Below, piece after piece: positions 10,337-21,063 of a stretch of 64,000 nt of DNA. Numbering within the stretch: the first letter of the stretch is position 1; each line of letters starts with the position of its first letter. Both the position numbers and the translations under genes were made by a program. The DNA comes from Campylobacter helveticus (GTDB lineage Bacteria; Campylobacterota; Campylobacteria; Campylobacterales; Campylobacteraceae), in NCBI RefSeq assembly GCF_002080395.1, contig NZ_CP020478.1:1066886-1130885 (forward strand). Reading direction: 5' to 3'. Below the pieces are notes generated by a model. The model ran no database searches, had not been told where the DNA came from, and worked only from the letters and a program-made list of their open reading frames with translations.

Positions 10337-10941
10337 TATGATTTGCCTTGTAAAATCACATTAATATCTTCTTGCATAAATTCGCTTGGCACTTTACCAA
10401 GATAAAAATTGACCTTTTTACCCTTATTCCAAAAATCGCTCACGCTTTGATAAATTCCATCTTTTAAAACAACTTTAAAGGGTAATTGCTCCATATTTTG
10501 GTAGGCGATATCTTTTAGAATTTGTGCGATAACTCTATCTTTTTCTTTTGAGTTGCTTAAAAAATAAAAAGCATTGTAATCTTTAGCGAATTTTAACACC
10601 TCTTCATCGCCCACTTCTTCAAAATGACTTAAGCCTATGAGTGTGAAATGCTTGGCATTATTTTGCCACAATTTACTAAGCTCCAAAGCTTCCTCTTTGC
10701 AAGGCTGACAAAAAGTGCCAAAAAAATCAAACATTAAAATTTTATCCTCTTCTCCCTCAACGACAAAACCTTTTTCTTTCCTAACAAGAGTTTTTTCTCC
10801 ACCATTAACACTCTTTAAAAGCACCTTTTCACCAAGTGTAAATTCTTTAAAATCCAGCTCATTTTTTACTTCTTCACTCGCACACCCTACAAAAAAAAGT
10901 GAAAATAAAAAGGTTAAAAATAAAATTTGTATTTTTCGCAT
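10336..10941 (-). CDS. Thioredoxin-fold lipoprotein (TlpA/ResA type)
   Basis: 201 residues: signal peptide with lipobox FVGC at about 16-19, then a thioredoxin fold with CQPC (in FFGTFCQPCKEEALEL) and later the cis-Pro region (MEQLPFKVVLKDG). It is probably an envelope thiol-disulfide reductase working outside the inner membrane, for example on c-type cytochromes or other exported Cys proteins; the partner is not known. It sits directly upstream of clpS, as in C. jejuni. Confidence 0.85.
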   Translation of the reverse strand: MRKIQILFLTFLFSLFFVGCASEEVKNELDFKEFTLGEKVLLKSVNGGEKTLVRKEKGFVVEGEEDKILMFDFFGTFCQPCKEEALELSKLWQNNAKHFTLIGLSHFEEVGDEEVLKFAKDYNAFYFLSNSKEKDRVIAQILKDIAYQNMEQLPFKVVLKDGIYQSVSDFWNKGKKVNFYLGKVPSEFMQEDINVILQGKS

Positions 10942-11016
10942 TTAACTTTCCTTTAGATAAAATAAAGCTCATTATATCGCAAAAAGCTTATCCTAACTCC
11001 GTCAAATATGGCAAAT

Positions 11017-12021
11017 TTACGCTACAAAATAATGCACAAGCAAGAAACCGCCAAAAATCAAAATTACAAATAGAATAAAAGCCAAAACAAAAGCCTTTAT
11101 CCCACACTCTAAAAATTTCTTAAAATCCACCTGAAGTCCCAAAGCACTCATTGCCATTACTAAAAAAAAGCTAGATAAAAACTTTAAGGATTCTACAAGC
11201 TCGTTCGGTAAATTAACAAAAGAATGCAACAATACAACCCCCAAAAACCAAAACGCAAACCAAGGGATATGGAGCTTTCTACGCTCACCCTCTTTACTTT
11301 GCGTAAAAAGGTAAGGCACGATTAATAGCACCGCGACAAGCAAAATCACGCGAATCATCTTAACAATTAACGCCACTTCTTGAGTTTGAGAAGAAATCGC
11401 CCCACCAGCACCCACGACATTTGCCAACTCGTGTAGCGTTAGCCCTATGAAATAACCTTCCTGCGTGTGAGAAAAAGAAGGAATTTGTATCGCATAAAAC
11501 AAAGGGTATAAAAACATCCCTAAAAGCCCAAAAAGCACAACCGTGCCAACCGCAATCACACCCTTATAAGGCTTTGATTTAATAGAAGATTCTAAAGCCA
11601 AAACCGCTGCTGCTCCACAAATCGCACTTCCAGCACTTACCAAAATCGCAATTTCTTTATCAAGCTTTAAAACTTTTACCCCAATCACATATCCAAGCCA
11701 CAAAATCGCAACCGCAACCGCAACGCTTAATAAAATTCCACTCAAGCCAACAGACGCAATGCTATCAAGAGTTACATTAAAGCCAAAAAGGATAATCCCT
11801 AGCCTTAAGAGTTTTTTAGCACTAAAAACAACCGCCTTTTCACAGCTATTTTTTGCAACTCTAAACAAAGGCGCTGCAAATATGCCAAGAAGCACACTTA
11901 AAATCAAAGGTGATAAATGTAAGTTTTCAACCCAAGATAAGGTGCTAACATAATAACTTGCAAGGCTTACCAAAAGCACAAGCACAAAGCCATTAACATA
12001 ATCTTTATAAATTCTTTGCAT
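11017..12021 (-). CDS. YeiH/UPF0324 family membrane transporter (putative sulfate exporter family)
   Basis: A 334-residue polytopic membrane protein with about 10 hydrophobic helices and the family's conserved turns: LRLGIILFGFNVTLDSI, SAGSAICGAAAVLALE, and LHELANVVGAGGAIS. Members are called putative sulfate exporters after distant relatives, but substrate evidence is thin. It starts 10 bases before the smpB stop codon region, head-to-tail on the same strand, and may belong to that operon's end. Confidence 0.88.
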   Translation of the reverse strand: MQRIYKDYVNGFVLVLLVSLASYYVSTLSWVENLHLSPLILSVLLGIFAAPLFRVAKNSCEKAVVFSAKKLLRLGIILFGFNVTLDSIASVGLSGILLSVAVAVAILWLGYVIGVKVLKLDKEIAILVSAGSAICGAAAVLALESSIKSKPYKGVIAVGTVVLFGLLGMFLYPLFYAIQIPSFSHTQEGYFIGLTLHELANVVGAGGAISSQTQEVALIVKMIRVILLVAVLLIVPYLFTQSKEGERRKLHIPWFAFWFLGVVLLHSFVNLPNELVESLKFLSSFFLVMAMSALGLQVDFKKFLECGIKAFVLAFILFVILIFGGFLLVHYFVA

Positions 12022-12031
12022 TTTATCTCTC

Positions 12032-12484
12032 TTATTTATAATTTTTCATTGCCATTTTGGCGTCTAAATCGGCTTGTTTTTTCTTTAAAACCTCTCTTTT
12101 GTCGTGCAAGGTTTTGCCTTTCGCTAATGCTAGGGTTAATTTTGCTTTATTTTTGGCGTTAAAATAAAGCTCTAAAGCCACCAAAGTATAACCCTCAACA
12201 CTCACTTTACCCAGCAATTTATCAATTTGCTTTCTGTGCATTAAGAGTTTTCTAGCCCCTCTTTCTTCGTGCCTATAAAAACTATGTGTCGTGCTAAGTA
12301 AAGAAATGTGAGCGTTTAGCAAAAAAAGCTCCCCTCTAATAATCCGCACAAAAGAATCCTTTAAATTCGCCCTACCAGCCCTTAAAGCTACGACTTCACT
12401 GCCCTTTAGCACGATACCAGCCTCAAAACGCTCTATAATGTGATAATCAAATAAAGCCTTTTTATTTCTAGCGATAATTTTCAT
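12032..12484 (-). CDS. smpB: SmpB, tmRNA-binding protein
   Basis: 150 residues; starts [15 protein letters not shown] and carries the conserved [13 protein letters not shown] and [19 protein letters not shown] segments. It binds tmRNA and places it on stalled ribosomes (trans-translation). It overlaps ispE by 4 bases. tmRNA itself is not in this window. Confidence 0.97.
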   Translation of the reverse strand: MKIIARNKKALFDYHIIERFEAGIVLKGSEVVALRAGRANLKDSFVRIIRGELFLLNAHISLLSTTHSFYRHEERGARKLLMHRKQIDKLLGKVSVEGYTLVALELYFNAKNKAKLTLALAKGKTLHDKREVLKKKQADLDAKMAMKNYK

Positions 12485-13242
12485 CTTTTAGCCTTAAAAA
12501 CACTACTTCCACTTCCACTTAAAAAATAGCCTTTTTCTAAAAATTCTCTCATCTTAGGATAGAGCCTTATACAAGGCATAAAAAGGTCATTAAGACTTAA
12601 ATTTTCATATTCTAAAAGCTCTTTTGTGCTTAGAGTTTCGTAATGTTGTGCTTCTTTTAAGGCTTTAGCAAAATCACATTTTGCATTATCAAATTCCTCA
12701 TAAACCCTAGCCGTTTCACAAGAAATTTGAGGAAAAATAAACTCAAGCTCAACCAACTCATCGTCAAATTCCTCGATGATTTCACCACAGCCTTTTACAT
12801 TTGCACTTTTTGCCTCGCTTAAGAAAAAAGCCACATCAGCCCCTAACTTTGTGCTTAGTTGTAGCATTTTTTCCCTAGAAATTTTAAGATTTAATGTTTC
12901 ATTTATCATTTTTAAAAATGTAGCAGCATCACTACTGCCACCTCCAAGCCCAGCGTAAGTTGGGATATTTTTTATAAGCTTTAAGCTTTTTGTAGCAAAA
13001 AGCTCTTCAAGCTCGTTTTTAAATCCCTCATCGCAAAGCAAACGATACGCCTTATTAATGATATTATCCTCGCACTCAAAAGTGCTTAAAATTTCAAAAC
13101 CTTCTTTTTGCTTTTCCTCCACCAAAAAAAGCTCATCATAAAGCGTCTCCAAAAGCACAAAACGCGAATTTAAAAGATGATAGCCCCTATTATCAAGTCC
13201 TGTAATTTTTAAAAAAATATTTGCTTTTGCATTAGCTTTCAT
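12481..13242 (-). CDS. ispE: IspE, 4-diphosphocytidyl-2-C-methyl-D-erythritol kinase
   Basis: 253 residues of the GHMP kinase fold, fourth step of the MEP isoprenoid pathway. Starts [14 protein letters not shown]; the ATP-binding glycine loop [18 protein letters not shown] lies near residue 93 and the C-terminal [11 protein letters not shown] closes it. Slightly shorter than E. coli IspE. It overlaps smpB and csrA by 4 bases each, indicating tight translational coupling. Confidence 0.96.
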   Translation of the reverse strand: MKANAKANIFLKITGLDNRGYHLLNSRFVLLETLYDELFLVEEKQKEGFEILSTFECEDNIINKAYRLLCDEGFKNELEELFATKSLKLIKNIPTYAGLGGGSSDAATFLKMINETLNLKISREKMLQLSTKLGADVAFFLSEAKSANVKGCGEIIEEFDDELVELEFIFPQISCETARVYEEFDNAKCDFAKALKEAQHYETLSTKELLEYENLSLNDLFMPCIRLYPKMREFLEKGYFLSGSGSSVFKAKR

Positions 13243-13466
13243 TGCTTAAGCTTTTTGCTTAAATCATCAAGCTTTATTTCATTTTGCACGACAGAATGCA
13301 AATTCTCATCTTTAATCTGCGTGATTAATTCTTTTCTTAAAATCAGCAAAGATTTAGGCGCTTCAATGCCTATCTTAGCGTAGCCTTTGCCCGTTTGAAC
13401 AATCTTAATTTCTATCTCATCGCCTATTTGTAAGCTTTGCCCTTCTTTTCTCGATAAAATCAACAT
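13239..13466 (-). CDS. csrA: CsrA, RNA-binding post-transcriptional regulator
   Basis: 75 residues starting [18 protein letters not shown], with the conserved VKIGIEAPK-type strand ([18 protein letters not shown]). In Campylobacter CsrA represses flaA translation and is antagonised by FliW; the long C-terminal tail seen here is typical of FliW-type CsrA. It overlaps truB and ispE. Confidence 0.97.
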   Translation of the reverse strand: MLILSRKEGQSLQIGDEIEIKIVQTGKGYAKIGIEAPKSLLILRKELITQIKDENLHSVVQNEIKLDDLSKKLKQ

Positions 13467-14278
13467 TTCTCAACCTTATTTAAAATATATTCCACTTTTC
13501 CATTTTCAATTTTTATAATAGAAAAAATCTTCTCATCTTCTAAAAAATATTCTCCATCTTCTTTAATCTCAAGCTCTTCTAGGGCAATTTTTGTGCCATT
13601 TTCAAGCTTACTTAAATCTTTTAGAGAATTTCTTTTAAGATTTAAATATTCTAGCACATTTAAACTTTTTTCCCCATTATAAAAAAAATTCCCCTCGCTT
13701 AAACGCTCTAAAGAACTCAAAGTTGCATTAATACCAAGCTTTTTTGCCAAAAGCTCACAATATGAACGCACATATCCCCCCTCGCTTAATGTTAATTCTA
13801 TACTCAAAAAGGGGTGTGTATAGTGTAAAATTTCATAAGAAAAAACTTGCATTTTGCATTCTTTAAGTGGCGCACTCTCTCCCCTCTTGGCAAATTCATA
13901 TGCTCTTTTTCCCTCGCTTCTTTTTGCGCTAAATTGAGGCGGAAAAAAAGAAACTTCGCCCAAAAGCTCCTCGCAAACTTTCTTAATTTGCTCCAAATCA
14001 AAACTAGGTAAAATCTTCACCTCTTTAATATTTTGCGTATCAAGACTTAGGGACTTAACCCCAAGCCAAATGGTAGCTCGGTAAGTTTTTGGACTTTTAT
14101 TTAAAAAACGAAAAAGTTTTGTGTATTGATTAAAAGCGATGATTAAAACACCTTTTGCAAAGGGGTCTAGTGTGCCAGAATATCCAGCCTTTTTAATTTT
14201 ATACTTTTTCTTAATTTGACTTAAAAAAGCATTTGAGCTTATTTGAGTGGGTTTGTAAGCAACAAAAAGCTTATTCAT
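13460..14278 (-). CDS. truB: TruB, tRNA pseudouridine-55 synthase
   Basis: 272 residues. The catalytic Asp lies in [17 protein letters not shown] near residue 38, preceded by [20 protein letters not shown] and [16 protein letters not shown] are further family motifs. Makes pseudouridine 55 in the T-loop of tRNAs. Overlaps both neighbours, so it is within an operon. Confidence 0.96.
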   Translation of the reverse strand: MNKLFVAYKPTQISSNAFLSQIKKKYKIKKAGYSGTLDPFAKGVLIIAFNQYTKLFRFLNKSPKTYRATIWLGVKSLSLDTQNIKEVKILPSFDLEQIKKVCEELLGEVSFFPPQFSAKRSEGKRAYEFAKRGESAPLKECKMQVFSYEILHYTHPFLSIELTLSEGGYVRSYCELLAKKLGINATLSSLERLSEGNFFYNGEKSLNVLEYLNLKRNSLKDLSKLENGTKIALEELEIKEDGEYFLEDEKIFSIIKIENGKVEYILNKVEKC

Positions 14279-16308
14279 ACCGCCCTTTCTACATAAGAAT
14301 CTAGAATTATCCTTTCAATGCCACCAAAATTGATATTTAATTTATCCTCATTAACCCCAACAACTCTCCCCACTCCAAAGATTTTATGTCGCACCAAATC
14401 GCCTTTTTTAAAGCCCTCACTTACTTCAATTTCTTTATCAAGCACTCCACTTTCTTCTAAAAAACAACTTTTTTGCAAATACGCCCTTGAGCCTTGATGA
14501 AAACGCGAATTTACATAACTCAAACTCAATCTCTTCTTTGCCCTAGTGAAAGCCACATAGGCTAGGCGGCGCTCCTCCTCGATATTATCATAGCCCACAG
14601 GGAAAAAGCCCATTTCCAAGCCTATCACAAAAACATAATCAAATTCCAAGCCCTTGCTCGTATGCACACTCATTATACATACGCCCTTATGTGTCTTGTC
14701 TTGCTCGCTTAAAAGTGAAATTTCGCTCAAAATTTCCTCCAAGCTTTCGATATTTTCATTTTCTATCCTATCTTTTAGGCTTGCACAAAACTCATTAATA
14801 TTTGCTATCTTATCTTCACTTTCATTTTGCTTTTCGTAAAATTCTTTAAATTTAAACCTTTCATCAAGCTGCTCTATCACTTCTTTTAGGCTCGAAAGCT
14901 CTCTTAAACTTTTGATATTTTCTATAAAATCACGCAATTCATTTTGTAATTTTTGACTAAAAACTCCACTCCCTTCTAAATTACACAAAGCCTCAAAAAG
15001 CGAAATTTGATGTATTTGTGCGTGTTTTTCTAATTTTTGAAGTGCCACCTCCCCAAAACCTCTCTTAGGTCTATTAATAATGCGTTTAAAAGAAAAATCG
15101 TCTTCCAAATTATTAATGAGCCTAAGATAAGCTATCATATCTTTTATTTCCGCTCTTTCATAAAAACGCATTCCACTCAATAAAAGATAAGGAATTTTCT
15201 CTTTCATCAAGGCTTCCTCAAGCGCACGAGAAAGGGCATTAACGCGAAATAAAACGGCGATTTCGTCCATTTTTACACCCCCGTCTAAAAGTGCTTTAAT
15301 CTTCCTTGCGACCATAGCACTTTCCTCTCTCTCGTCTTCACAGGCGCAAATTTCAATCTCATCTCCCTCATCTTTAGTGCAAATTAAAGTCTTACCTAAT
15401 CTTTTTTGATTATGGGCGATAAGCTCATTAGCCGCCTTTAAAATCGTGCCGACAGAGCGATAATTTTGCTCTAACTTAACCAACTTAACCTTTTCAAATT
15501 CGTTTTGGAAATTAAGGATATTTTCAACCTTAGCCCCCCTCCAGCTATAAATACTTTGGTCATCATCTCCCACGACACAAAGATTTTCGTGGCTTTTGCA
15601 AAGGCTTTTTAAAATTTTATGTTGCAAGAAATTTGTATCTTGATATTCATCAACCATAATATAACGATAAATTTGACTCTGTATCTTCGCAAATTCCTCA
15701 TCTTCAAGTAAAAAACAAGTAAGCAAAAGCAAATCATCAAAATCCACAAAATTATATCTTAAAAGGTAATTTTGATAATTTTTATAACAAGTCGCAAGTT
15801 TGAAATATTTCTTATAATTTTGCTCATCATCTTTGTATTTTTCCACTTCTTCAAAAACCATATCCGCGTTAAAACCCATATTTTTAAAACGAGAAATTTC
15901 ACTCATTATAAAATTCACATTATCTTTTTCCGCACCGATGATTTCTTTGAGAATTTTTTTTACATCATCGCTATCGATAACGACAAAATCATTTTTACGC
16001 CCAAGCCTTGCAATGTGAAGTCTTAAAAACATTAAACCAAATTTATGAAAGGTGCAAAGTAATGGCGAAGCGTCTTTTTCTCTAATAAGCTCTAAGGCTC
16101 TTGTTTTCATCACCATAGCAGCTTTATTTGTAAAAGTTAGCGTTAGGGTGCTTTGTGCTGGAATTCCCACCTCATCGATAAGATACGCAAGACGCGTTGT
16201 GATGGTCTTAGTCTTACCACTTCCAGCCCCTGCTAAAATAAGCATAGCTCCGTCTATATGCCTCACTGCTTCTTTTTGGCTTTCATTGAGACTTTGTAAA
16301 ATTTTCAT
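14275..16308 (-). CDS. UvrD/Rep-type SF1A DNA helicase
   Basis: 677 residues: Q motif [11 protein letters not shown], Walker [21 protein letters not shown], motif [10 protein letters not shown], motif [18 protein letters not shown], motif IV LEQNYRS, motifs [17 protein letters not shown] and [11 protein letters not shown] 3'-5' helicase for repair and replication restart, closer to the single UvrD/Rep/PcrA protein of epsilonproteobacteria than to RecB. C-terminal tail ([17 protein letters not shown]) resembles the PcrA/UvrD Tudor-like domain that contacts RNA polymerase. Confidence 0.94.
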   Translation of the reverse strand: MKILQSLNESQKEAVRHIDGAMLILAGAGSGKTKTITTRLAYLIDEVGIPAQSTLTLTFTNKAAMVMKTRALELIREKDASPLLCTFHKFGLMFLRLHIARLGRKNDFVVIDSDDVKKILKEIIGAEKDNVNFIMSEISRFKNMGFNADMVFEEVEKYKDDEQNYKKYFKLATCYKNYQNYLLRYNFVDFDDLLLLTCFLLEDEEFAKIQSQIYRYIMVDEYQDTNFLQHKILKSLCKSHENLCVVGDDDQSIYSWRGAKVENILNFQNEFEKVKLVKLEQNYRSVGTILKAANELIAHNQKRLGKTLICTKDEGDEIEICACEDEREESAMVARKIKALLDGGVKMDEIAVLFRVNALSRALEEALMKEKIPYLLLSGMRFYERAEIKDMIAYLRLINNLEDDFSFKRIINRPKRGFGEVALQKLEKHAQIHQISLFEALCNLEGSGVFSQKLQNELRDFIENIKSLRELSSLKEVIEQLDERFKFKEFYEKQNESEDKIANINEFCASLKDRIENENIESLEEILSEISLLSEQDKTHKGVCIMSVHTSKGLEFDYVFVIGLEMGFFPVGYDNIEEERRLAYVAFTRAKKRLSLSYVNSRFHQGSRAYLQKSCFLEESGVLDKEIEVSEGFKKGDLVRHKIFGVGRVVGVNEDKLNINFGGIERIILDSYVERAV

Positions 16309-16736
16309 TTAAATAAATCTTTATTGTTTTTCAAAAAGATATTTTTGGAATTTTTAACATTTTCTTCATCTTTTTTGCCTTTATAGATACTAAAATTGAC
16401 AAAAATAATGGTATTTTCAATTTGAATTTGCGTAATAGCTCCTAAATCCACACTGACATAAGTCGCAAAATCATCAGCCCCAAAACCCGCGTGAAAATAC
16501 AAACGCTCTTTGTTAAGCTCCATAGATTCAAAGGTATAACCCGCTAAAGCAAACATTACAAAAGGATTATTTTTAAGGCTCAATTCTTCAGGCAACTCAG
16601 GGTCAAATTTAACAAATTGCATATTTGCAACTACGGAAAATTCGACTTTTTCCTCCTGCAAACGCTTAAGCACTTCAAAACAATGCTCCCCCATCAATGT
16701 AACAAATTTTTCATTTTTTAAAATCGTCTCTAGCAT
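16305..16736 (-). CDS. SspB-like protein (putative ClpXP adaptor)
   Basis: 143 residues, conserved in this position in C. jejuni as a hypothetical. The stretch 57-110 has the pattern of stringent starvation protein B: a hydrophobic strand (FVMFALAG), then SMELNKERLYFHAGFG, then YVSVDLGAITQIQIEN, matching SspB's L-E-L...F-x-A-R-F-G-G and VS-V-P-L-x-A-V-L-x-I. SspB tethers ssrA-tagged proteins to ClpXP. The C-terminal tail is charged and disordered-looking, as in SspB, although the usual ClpX-binding peptide is not clear. Inferred from fold pattern only; otherwise it is an uncharacterised protein. Confidence 0.6.
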   Translation of the reverse strand: MLETILKNEKFVTLMGEHCFEVLKRLQEEKVEFSVVANMQFVKFDPELPEELSLKNNPFVMFALAGYTFESMELNKERLYFHAGFGADDFATYVSVDLGAITQIQIENTIIFVNFSIYKGKKDEENVKNSKNIFLKNNKDLFK

Positions 16737-18454
16737 TTTAAAGCCTTTATTTTAAATTCCTTTAATAATTTTTCAATCTCATCAATGCCAAGTTGCCAAA
16801 AATCTTTATCTTCTATGTCAAAACCAAAAACGGCTATTAATTCCTTAGGACTAAGGCTTCCACCACGAGAAAGCATAGTGATGTAAAGCTCCTTAAAATT
16901 CTCACACCTATCACTTTTATAAAGTCCATAAAGTGCCAAAACCAAAAGTTGTGCGTAGGAATAAGCATAACAATAAAAAGGCGAATGGATAAAATGCGGA
17001 ATATAACTCCACCAAAAAGCATAATTTTTAGTTAGCTTAACGCTTTTTCCAAACATTTTAGCCGATTCTTCCATCCAAATGGCATCAATTTGCTCTTTTT
17101 TTAGCTCATTTGACTCTTTATGGATACGCCTTTCAAAGCAAGTAAAACTAATTTGCCTATAAAGTGTGGCAAAAATATCTTCAATTTTAGCTGCATAAAG
17201 GGCAATTAATTCTTCATTTTTAAGCTTATTTTTTACATAATCAAACACAAGCATTTCGGCAAACACGGACGCCGTTTCAGCTGTGGTTAAAGACGTGTTT
17301 TGATTTAAAAAGCTTACCTTATAAGAAAGCTTTTGGTGTATGGTATGTCCTAATTCGTGTGCTAGAGTGAAAAGGTCGCGGCGTTGATTAGTGAAATTTA
17401 ATAACACAAAAGGATGTGCTGTGGAGGTCGCAGAGTGTGAAAAAGCCCCTCCTTGCTTATTTTCTTTAGGATAAACATCAATCCACCCTCCCTCAAAAGC
17501 CTCTTTTGCTATATTTTCAAACCTAGAATCAAAGCTCTTAAACGCCTTTAAAACAATTTCTTTACTTTCCTCAAAGCTAAAATTTGCTTCCTTACCCAAA
17601 GGGGCGTATCTATCATAATCTTTTAGCTCTTTAAAACCTAGAATTTGCTTTTTGATTTGATAAAAATCCTCCACCAAATAATAACTTTTTTCCGCACTCA
17701 AAATAAGCGCATCCACGCTTTTTTTTGAAATTTGATTCCTTAGATGTCTTGGCGTTTCAGCACTTTCATAGCCTCTTAGATGACAAATGTTTTTAAGTTC
17801 TGTTTTTATCATATTAAAAATAAAATTCAACAAAGAAGCATTTTTCTTTAAAGCTTTTGTAAAGCTTTTTGCTGCCTTTTTGCGCACCTTACGCTCACTA
17901 TGATAAAGCTTACTTAAAATTTCTTCTTCACTCAGCTTTTTACCCTCAAAGTCAATTTTCAAAGCACTCATACTCTCGTCAAAAAGCCTAGAAAAAGCAT
18001 TTGCTCCCGTATTTGAAAGATAAAGTAAAACGCGTTCTTCTTTTTGACTAAGATTAAATTTTTTATTTTTCAAAAGATTTTCTAAATAAAATTGATAATC
18101 CTCGCAAAAATCTATAAATTCACCACTTTTTGCTTCCTCAAGCTCACAAAATTCCAACTCAAAAAAAAGTAAATTTTCCTCTATCTTTTTACACTTCTCT
18201 TCATATTCTGCGTAAAAATCTCCCATTAAGGTATTCTTAGCAAAACACAAATACACATAAGTCATTATTCTTGCAGTATTTTCATTTAAAATTTCGTAAG
18301 TTTTTAAGCTTGTTAGGAATTCTTCTTTATTTAAGTGGGTTAAATTTTTTTCATACTTTTGCTTAAATTCATCTGCTAACCTAATTGTTTCTTGTGTAAA
18401 TGTCTCAAGCTCTTCCGTATCTTCAAATAAAGCATTTAAATCCCACTCTAACAT
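16730..18454 (-). CDS. pepF: Oligoendopeptidase F-type M3 metallopeptidase
   Basis: 574 residues. Zinc motif LAHELGHTIHQKL near residue 370 (HEXXH) with the downstream Glu ligand in TTAETASVFAEM; the M3 C-terminal tyrosines appear in FYCYAYSYAQLL. A cytosolic peptidase that degrades oligopeptides. Overlaps the upstream SspB-like gene by 7 bases and lies 1 base from pyrB. Confidence 0.93.
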   Translation of the reverse strand: MLEWDLNALFEDTEELETFTQETIRLADEFKQKYEKNLTHLNKEEFLTSLKTYEILNENTARIMTYVYLCFAKNTLMGDFYAEYEEKCKKIEENLLFFELEFCELEEAKSGEFIDFCEDYQFYLENLLKNKKFNLSQKEERVLLYLSNTGANAFSRLFDESMSALKIDFEGKKLSEEEILSKLYHSERKVRKKAAKSFTKALKKNASLLNFIFNMIKTELKNICHLRGYESAETPRHLRNQISKKSVDALILSAEKSYYLVEDFYQIKKQILGFKELKDYDRYAPLGKEANFSFEESKEIVLKAFKSFDSRFENIAKEAFEGGWIDVYPKENKQGGAFSHSATSTAHPFVLLNFTNQRRDLFTLAHELGHTIHQKLSYKVSFLNQNTSLTTAETASVFAEMLVFDYVKNKLKNEELIALYAAKIEDIFATLYRQISFTCFERRIHKESNELKKEQIDAIWMEESAKMFGKSVKLTKNYAFWWSYIPHFIHSPFYCYAYSYAQLLVLALYGLYKSDRCENFKELYITMLSRGGSLSPKELIAVFGFDIEDKDFWQLGIDEIEKLLKEFKIKALKC

Positions 18455-18455
18455 C

Positions 18456-19340
18456 TCATTTCTCCAAAATCAGTTTTTTTAAAATCGCCATTCTTATCGC
18501 CACACCATTTTTAACTTGCTTTAAGACTAGGCTTTGAGAACTAGCCATTACCTCATCACTAATGTCGATATTTCTATGCACAGGACCTGGATGTAAAATG
18601 ATAAGTTTAGGATTTTTAGTCAATAAATTTGCGTGGAGGCAAAAATCGTTCGCATAGTCTTTTAAAGAAGCATAAATCGCCTTTTGATGTCTTTCGGTTT
18701 GCGTCCTTAAGCTCATAATAATATCTGCACCCTCAACTAATCTTTCGCTCAATTCAAAAGAACTTTTAAGCGAGGTTTTAGGCATAAAATGAGGCGGAGC
18801 AACTAAAGTAATATCAAGCCCAAAACGCCCTAAAAGCTCTATATTTGAAGCAGCAACTCGCGAATTTTTTACATCACCTACAATAAGAATTTTTCGCCCT
18901 TCAATCTCATTTTTAAAATGCTCTTTAATGGTAAATAAATCAAGCAAAGCTTGACTAGGGTGTGCGTGCTTACCATCTCCTGCGTTTAATACAGGACAAT
19001 GCAAATGTTTAGCCAAAAGATAAGGAACTCCTGAGTGATGATGTCTTACAATGATAGCGTGCGGACCCATAGCGTCTAAATTTGCCGCAGTATCATAAAG
19101 CGTTTCGCCCTTACTAGAGCTTGACCTTGAAACATCAAGCCTCAAAACCCTAGCTCCAAGTCTTCTAGCCGCACTTTCAAAGCTTGAAAGCGTCCTAGTA
19201 GAATTTTCAAAAAATATGGTCGTTACACTCTTTCCCTCAAGTAAAGTCCTAGGTTTTTCATCTAAAAATTCTCTCGCATCTTCAAAAAGTGCCTCAATCT
19301 CGTTCTTATCAAAATCTTTTGTCGTAATAAGATGTTTCAT
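18456..19340 (-). CDS. pyrB: Aspartate carbamoyltransferase catalytic subunit
   Basis: 294 residues, second step of pyrimidine synthesis. Carbamoyl phosphate motif [16 protein letters not shown] near residue 50, [10 protein letters not shown] near 127, [12 protein letters not shown] and [10 protein letters not shown]. No pyrI regulatory gene is adjacent, as in other Campylobacter. Followed upstream by sstT at a 6-base gap. Confidence 0.97.
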   Translation of the reverse strand: MKHLITTKDFDKNEIEALFEDAREFLDEKPRTLLEGKSVTTIFFENSTRTLSSFESAARRLGARVLRLDVSRSSSSKGETLYDTAANLDAMGPHAIIVRHHHSGVPYLLAKHLHCPVLNAGDGKHAHPSQALLDLFTIKEHFKNEIEGRKILIVGDVKNSRVAASNIELLGRFGLDITLVAPPHFMPKTSLKSSFELSERLVEGADIIMSLRTQTERHQKAIYASLKDYANDFCLHANLLTKNPKLIILHPGPVHRNIDISDEVMASSQSLVLKQVKNGVAIRMAILKKLILEK

Positions 19341-19346
19341 AATGTC

Positions 19347-20567
19347 CTACTTGTAATGCAAATCGTTATTCGAGCAAATCGCAGTAAAAAGCACATCTGT
19401 CGAGCTATTAAGTGCTGTTTCAACACTATCTTGTATCACGCCTATAATAAAACCTATCGCTACAACTTTCATTGCCACATCATAATTGATATTAAACAAA
19501 GAACAAGCAAGAGGGATTAAAAGCAGTGAGCCACCCGCCACTCCACTAGCTCCGCACGCTGCAAAAGTTGCGATAATGCTCAGTAAAAAAGCTTGAAAAA
19601 AATTAACCTCAATCCCAACGGTATAAGCTGCCGCAAGGCTCAAAACTGCTATGGTAACAGCCGCTCCACCCATATTTATCGTTGCTCCAAGAGGGATGGA
19701 AATGCTATAAAGCTCTTTATCAATGCCAAGCTTGGCACAAAGTGCCATATTAACGGGGATATTTGCCGCTGAACTGCGTGTAAAAAAGGCAAAAAACGCA
19801 CTCTCTCTTAAGCAGATAAAAATAAGGGGGAAAGGATTTTTACGCGTATAAATAAACACAATCAAAGCATTGACAACAAAAGCAACAAAAAGCATAGTAA
19901 CAACCAAGACAAGCAAGAGTTTTGCATAGCTTATAAGCCCTGCTGCACCCGTGCTAGCAACGGAATTTGCCACTAAGCCAAAAATTCCAAAAGGGGCAAG
20001 TTTGACTATAAATTTAACTATCTTTAGCACCCCCTCATTAATATCAACAAAAACTTGCTTTGCCTCTTTAGAGCAGTGCTTAAGCGCCAATCCTCCAGCA
20101 ATAGCCCACGCCAAAATTCCTAAATAATTACCACTTGAAAGAGCGTTGATAGGATTATCTACTATCTTTAAAATTAAATCTTTAAAAATTTCACTCATAA
20201 AAGACGGAGAGCTTTGCTCCACTTTCTCTACTCCGTCTAAAACAAGCTCTGTTGGGACTAAAAAACTCACACCAACAGCACAAGCAGAGGCTAAAAAAGT
20301 CGCCACAATGTATAAAAATACGATATTTTTCATTCTTGCACTTTTTTGCGTAAATTCTCTCGTGCAAATGGAGGTTAAGATGAGGATAAACACAAGCACA
20401 GGGGCGATAGCCTTAAGCGCACTTGTAAATAAAACACCCAAAAAATTTGCCACAACCGCAGCATCTTTAGAGACTAGTCCAACAAAAACGCCCAGCACTA
20501 TACCGATGCAAATTTGTAAGATGAGATTCCCTTTAGAATATCTTTGTATAAGCTTGGCGAACATCAA
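19347..20567 (-). CDS. sstT: SstT-type sodium/serine-threonine symporter
   Basis: 406 residues, dicarboxylate/amino acid:cation symporter fold with eight hydrophobic helices and two re-entrant loops. Motifs: [14 protein letters not shown] (HP1-like serine-rich loop), [15 protein letters not shown] (TM7) and [15 protein letters not shown] (HP2). Serine uptake is important in Campylobacter because serine is a major carbon source. Gene lies directly upstream of pyrB. Confidence 0.93.
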   Translation of the reverse strand: MMFAKLIQRYSKGNLILQICIGIVLGVFVGLVSKDAAVVANFLGVLFTSALKAIAPVLVFILILTSICTREFTQKSARMKNIVFLYIVATFLASACAVGVSFLVPTELVLDGVEKVEQSSPSFMSEIFKDLILKIVDNPINALSSGNYLGILAWAIAGGLALKHCSKEAKQVFVDINEGVLKIVKFIVKLAPFGIFGLVANSVASTGAAGLISYAKLLLVLVVTMLFVAFVVNALIVFIYTRKNPFPLIFICLRESAFFAFFTRSSAANIPVNMALCAKLGIDKELYSISIPLGATINMGGAAVTIAVLSLAAAYTVGIEVNFFQAFLLSIIATFAACGASGVAGGSLLLIPLACSLFNINYDVAMKVVAIGFIIGVIQDSVETALNSSTDVLFTAICSNNDLHYK

Positions 20568-20665
20568 CTTTCCTTTTTAAAATTTGGGGGATTATAGCAT
20601 AAAAGTACTTAAGCTTTTATCATAAGTTTAAGGGAGGAAGCACCTCCGCAAATTCAAGCTAATGC

Positions 20666-21052
20666 TTAACGCACACCGCTTTCATAAAGCATATATTGAA
20701 ATCTTTGTGGATAGCCTCTGCTCTTTGAAAGATGATGTCTCTGTTGGCTTATAGAGCATATACAGACTAAGCTCTCTTTGAAAAGCTTAAGCCACACAGC
20801 AAAAAGTTCTCTAGGAAAGGCGGGTAGGTCTATATGTGCTTTCATAGGGTTGCCTTTAAAATTTCCACTTCCTAGTAGCATACCCTCCCAAAAACTTACA
20901 ATCTTTATCTTATGCGAATTCCACTGCTCGTCATTTGTGCCAATTTTAGCGTTAAAAACTGCACCAAGTCCATTTTTATCAACTCTAACCTTTGCATAAA
21001 AAATATCCATAAGCTTATGGATAGACTCGATACTAATTGTTTCAAATTTCAT
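20666..21052 (-). CDS. ctb: Group III truncated haemoglobin (Ctb-like) with a frame-shifted internal segment
   Basis: 128 residues closely resembling C. jejuni Ctb up to residue about 93: KFETISIESIHKLMDIFYAKV, FWEGMLLGSGNFKGNPMKAH (proximal-His region), AVWLKLFKESL. Residues 99-114 then turn nonsensical (SQQRHHLSKSRGYPQR), while the last residues FQYMLYESGVR are family-like again. Reading the middle in another frame gives ANRDIIFQRAEAIHK, which fits the family at exactly the right length. Two opposite 1-base indels (near 20749 and 20699) are therefore present. Ctb binds oxygen and supports nitrosative-stress defence. No NssR-type operator is visible upstream, unlike in C. jejuni. Confidence 0.75.
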   Translation of the reverse strand: MKFETISIESIHKLMDIFYAKVRVDKNGLGAVFNAKIGTNDEQWNSHKIKIVSFWEGMLLGSGNFKGNPMKAHIDLPAFPRELFAVWLKLFKESLVCICSISQQRHHLSKSRGYPQRFQYMLYESGVR

Positions 21053-21063
21053 ACTTTTCTCCT

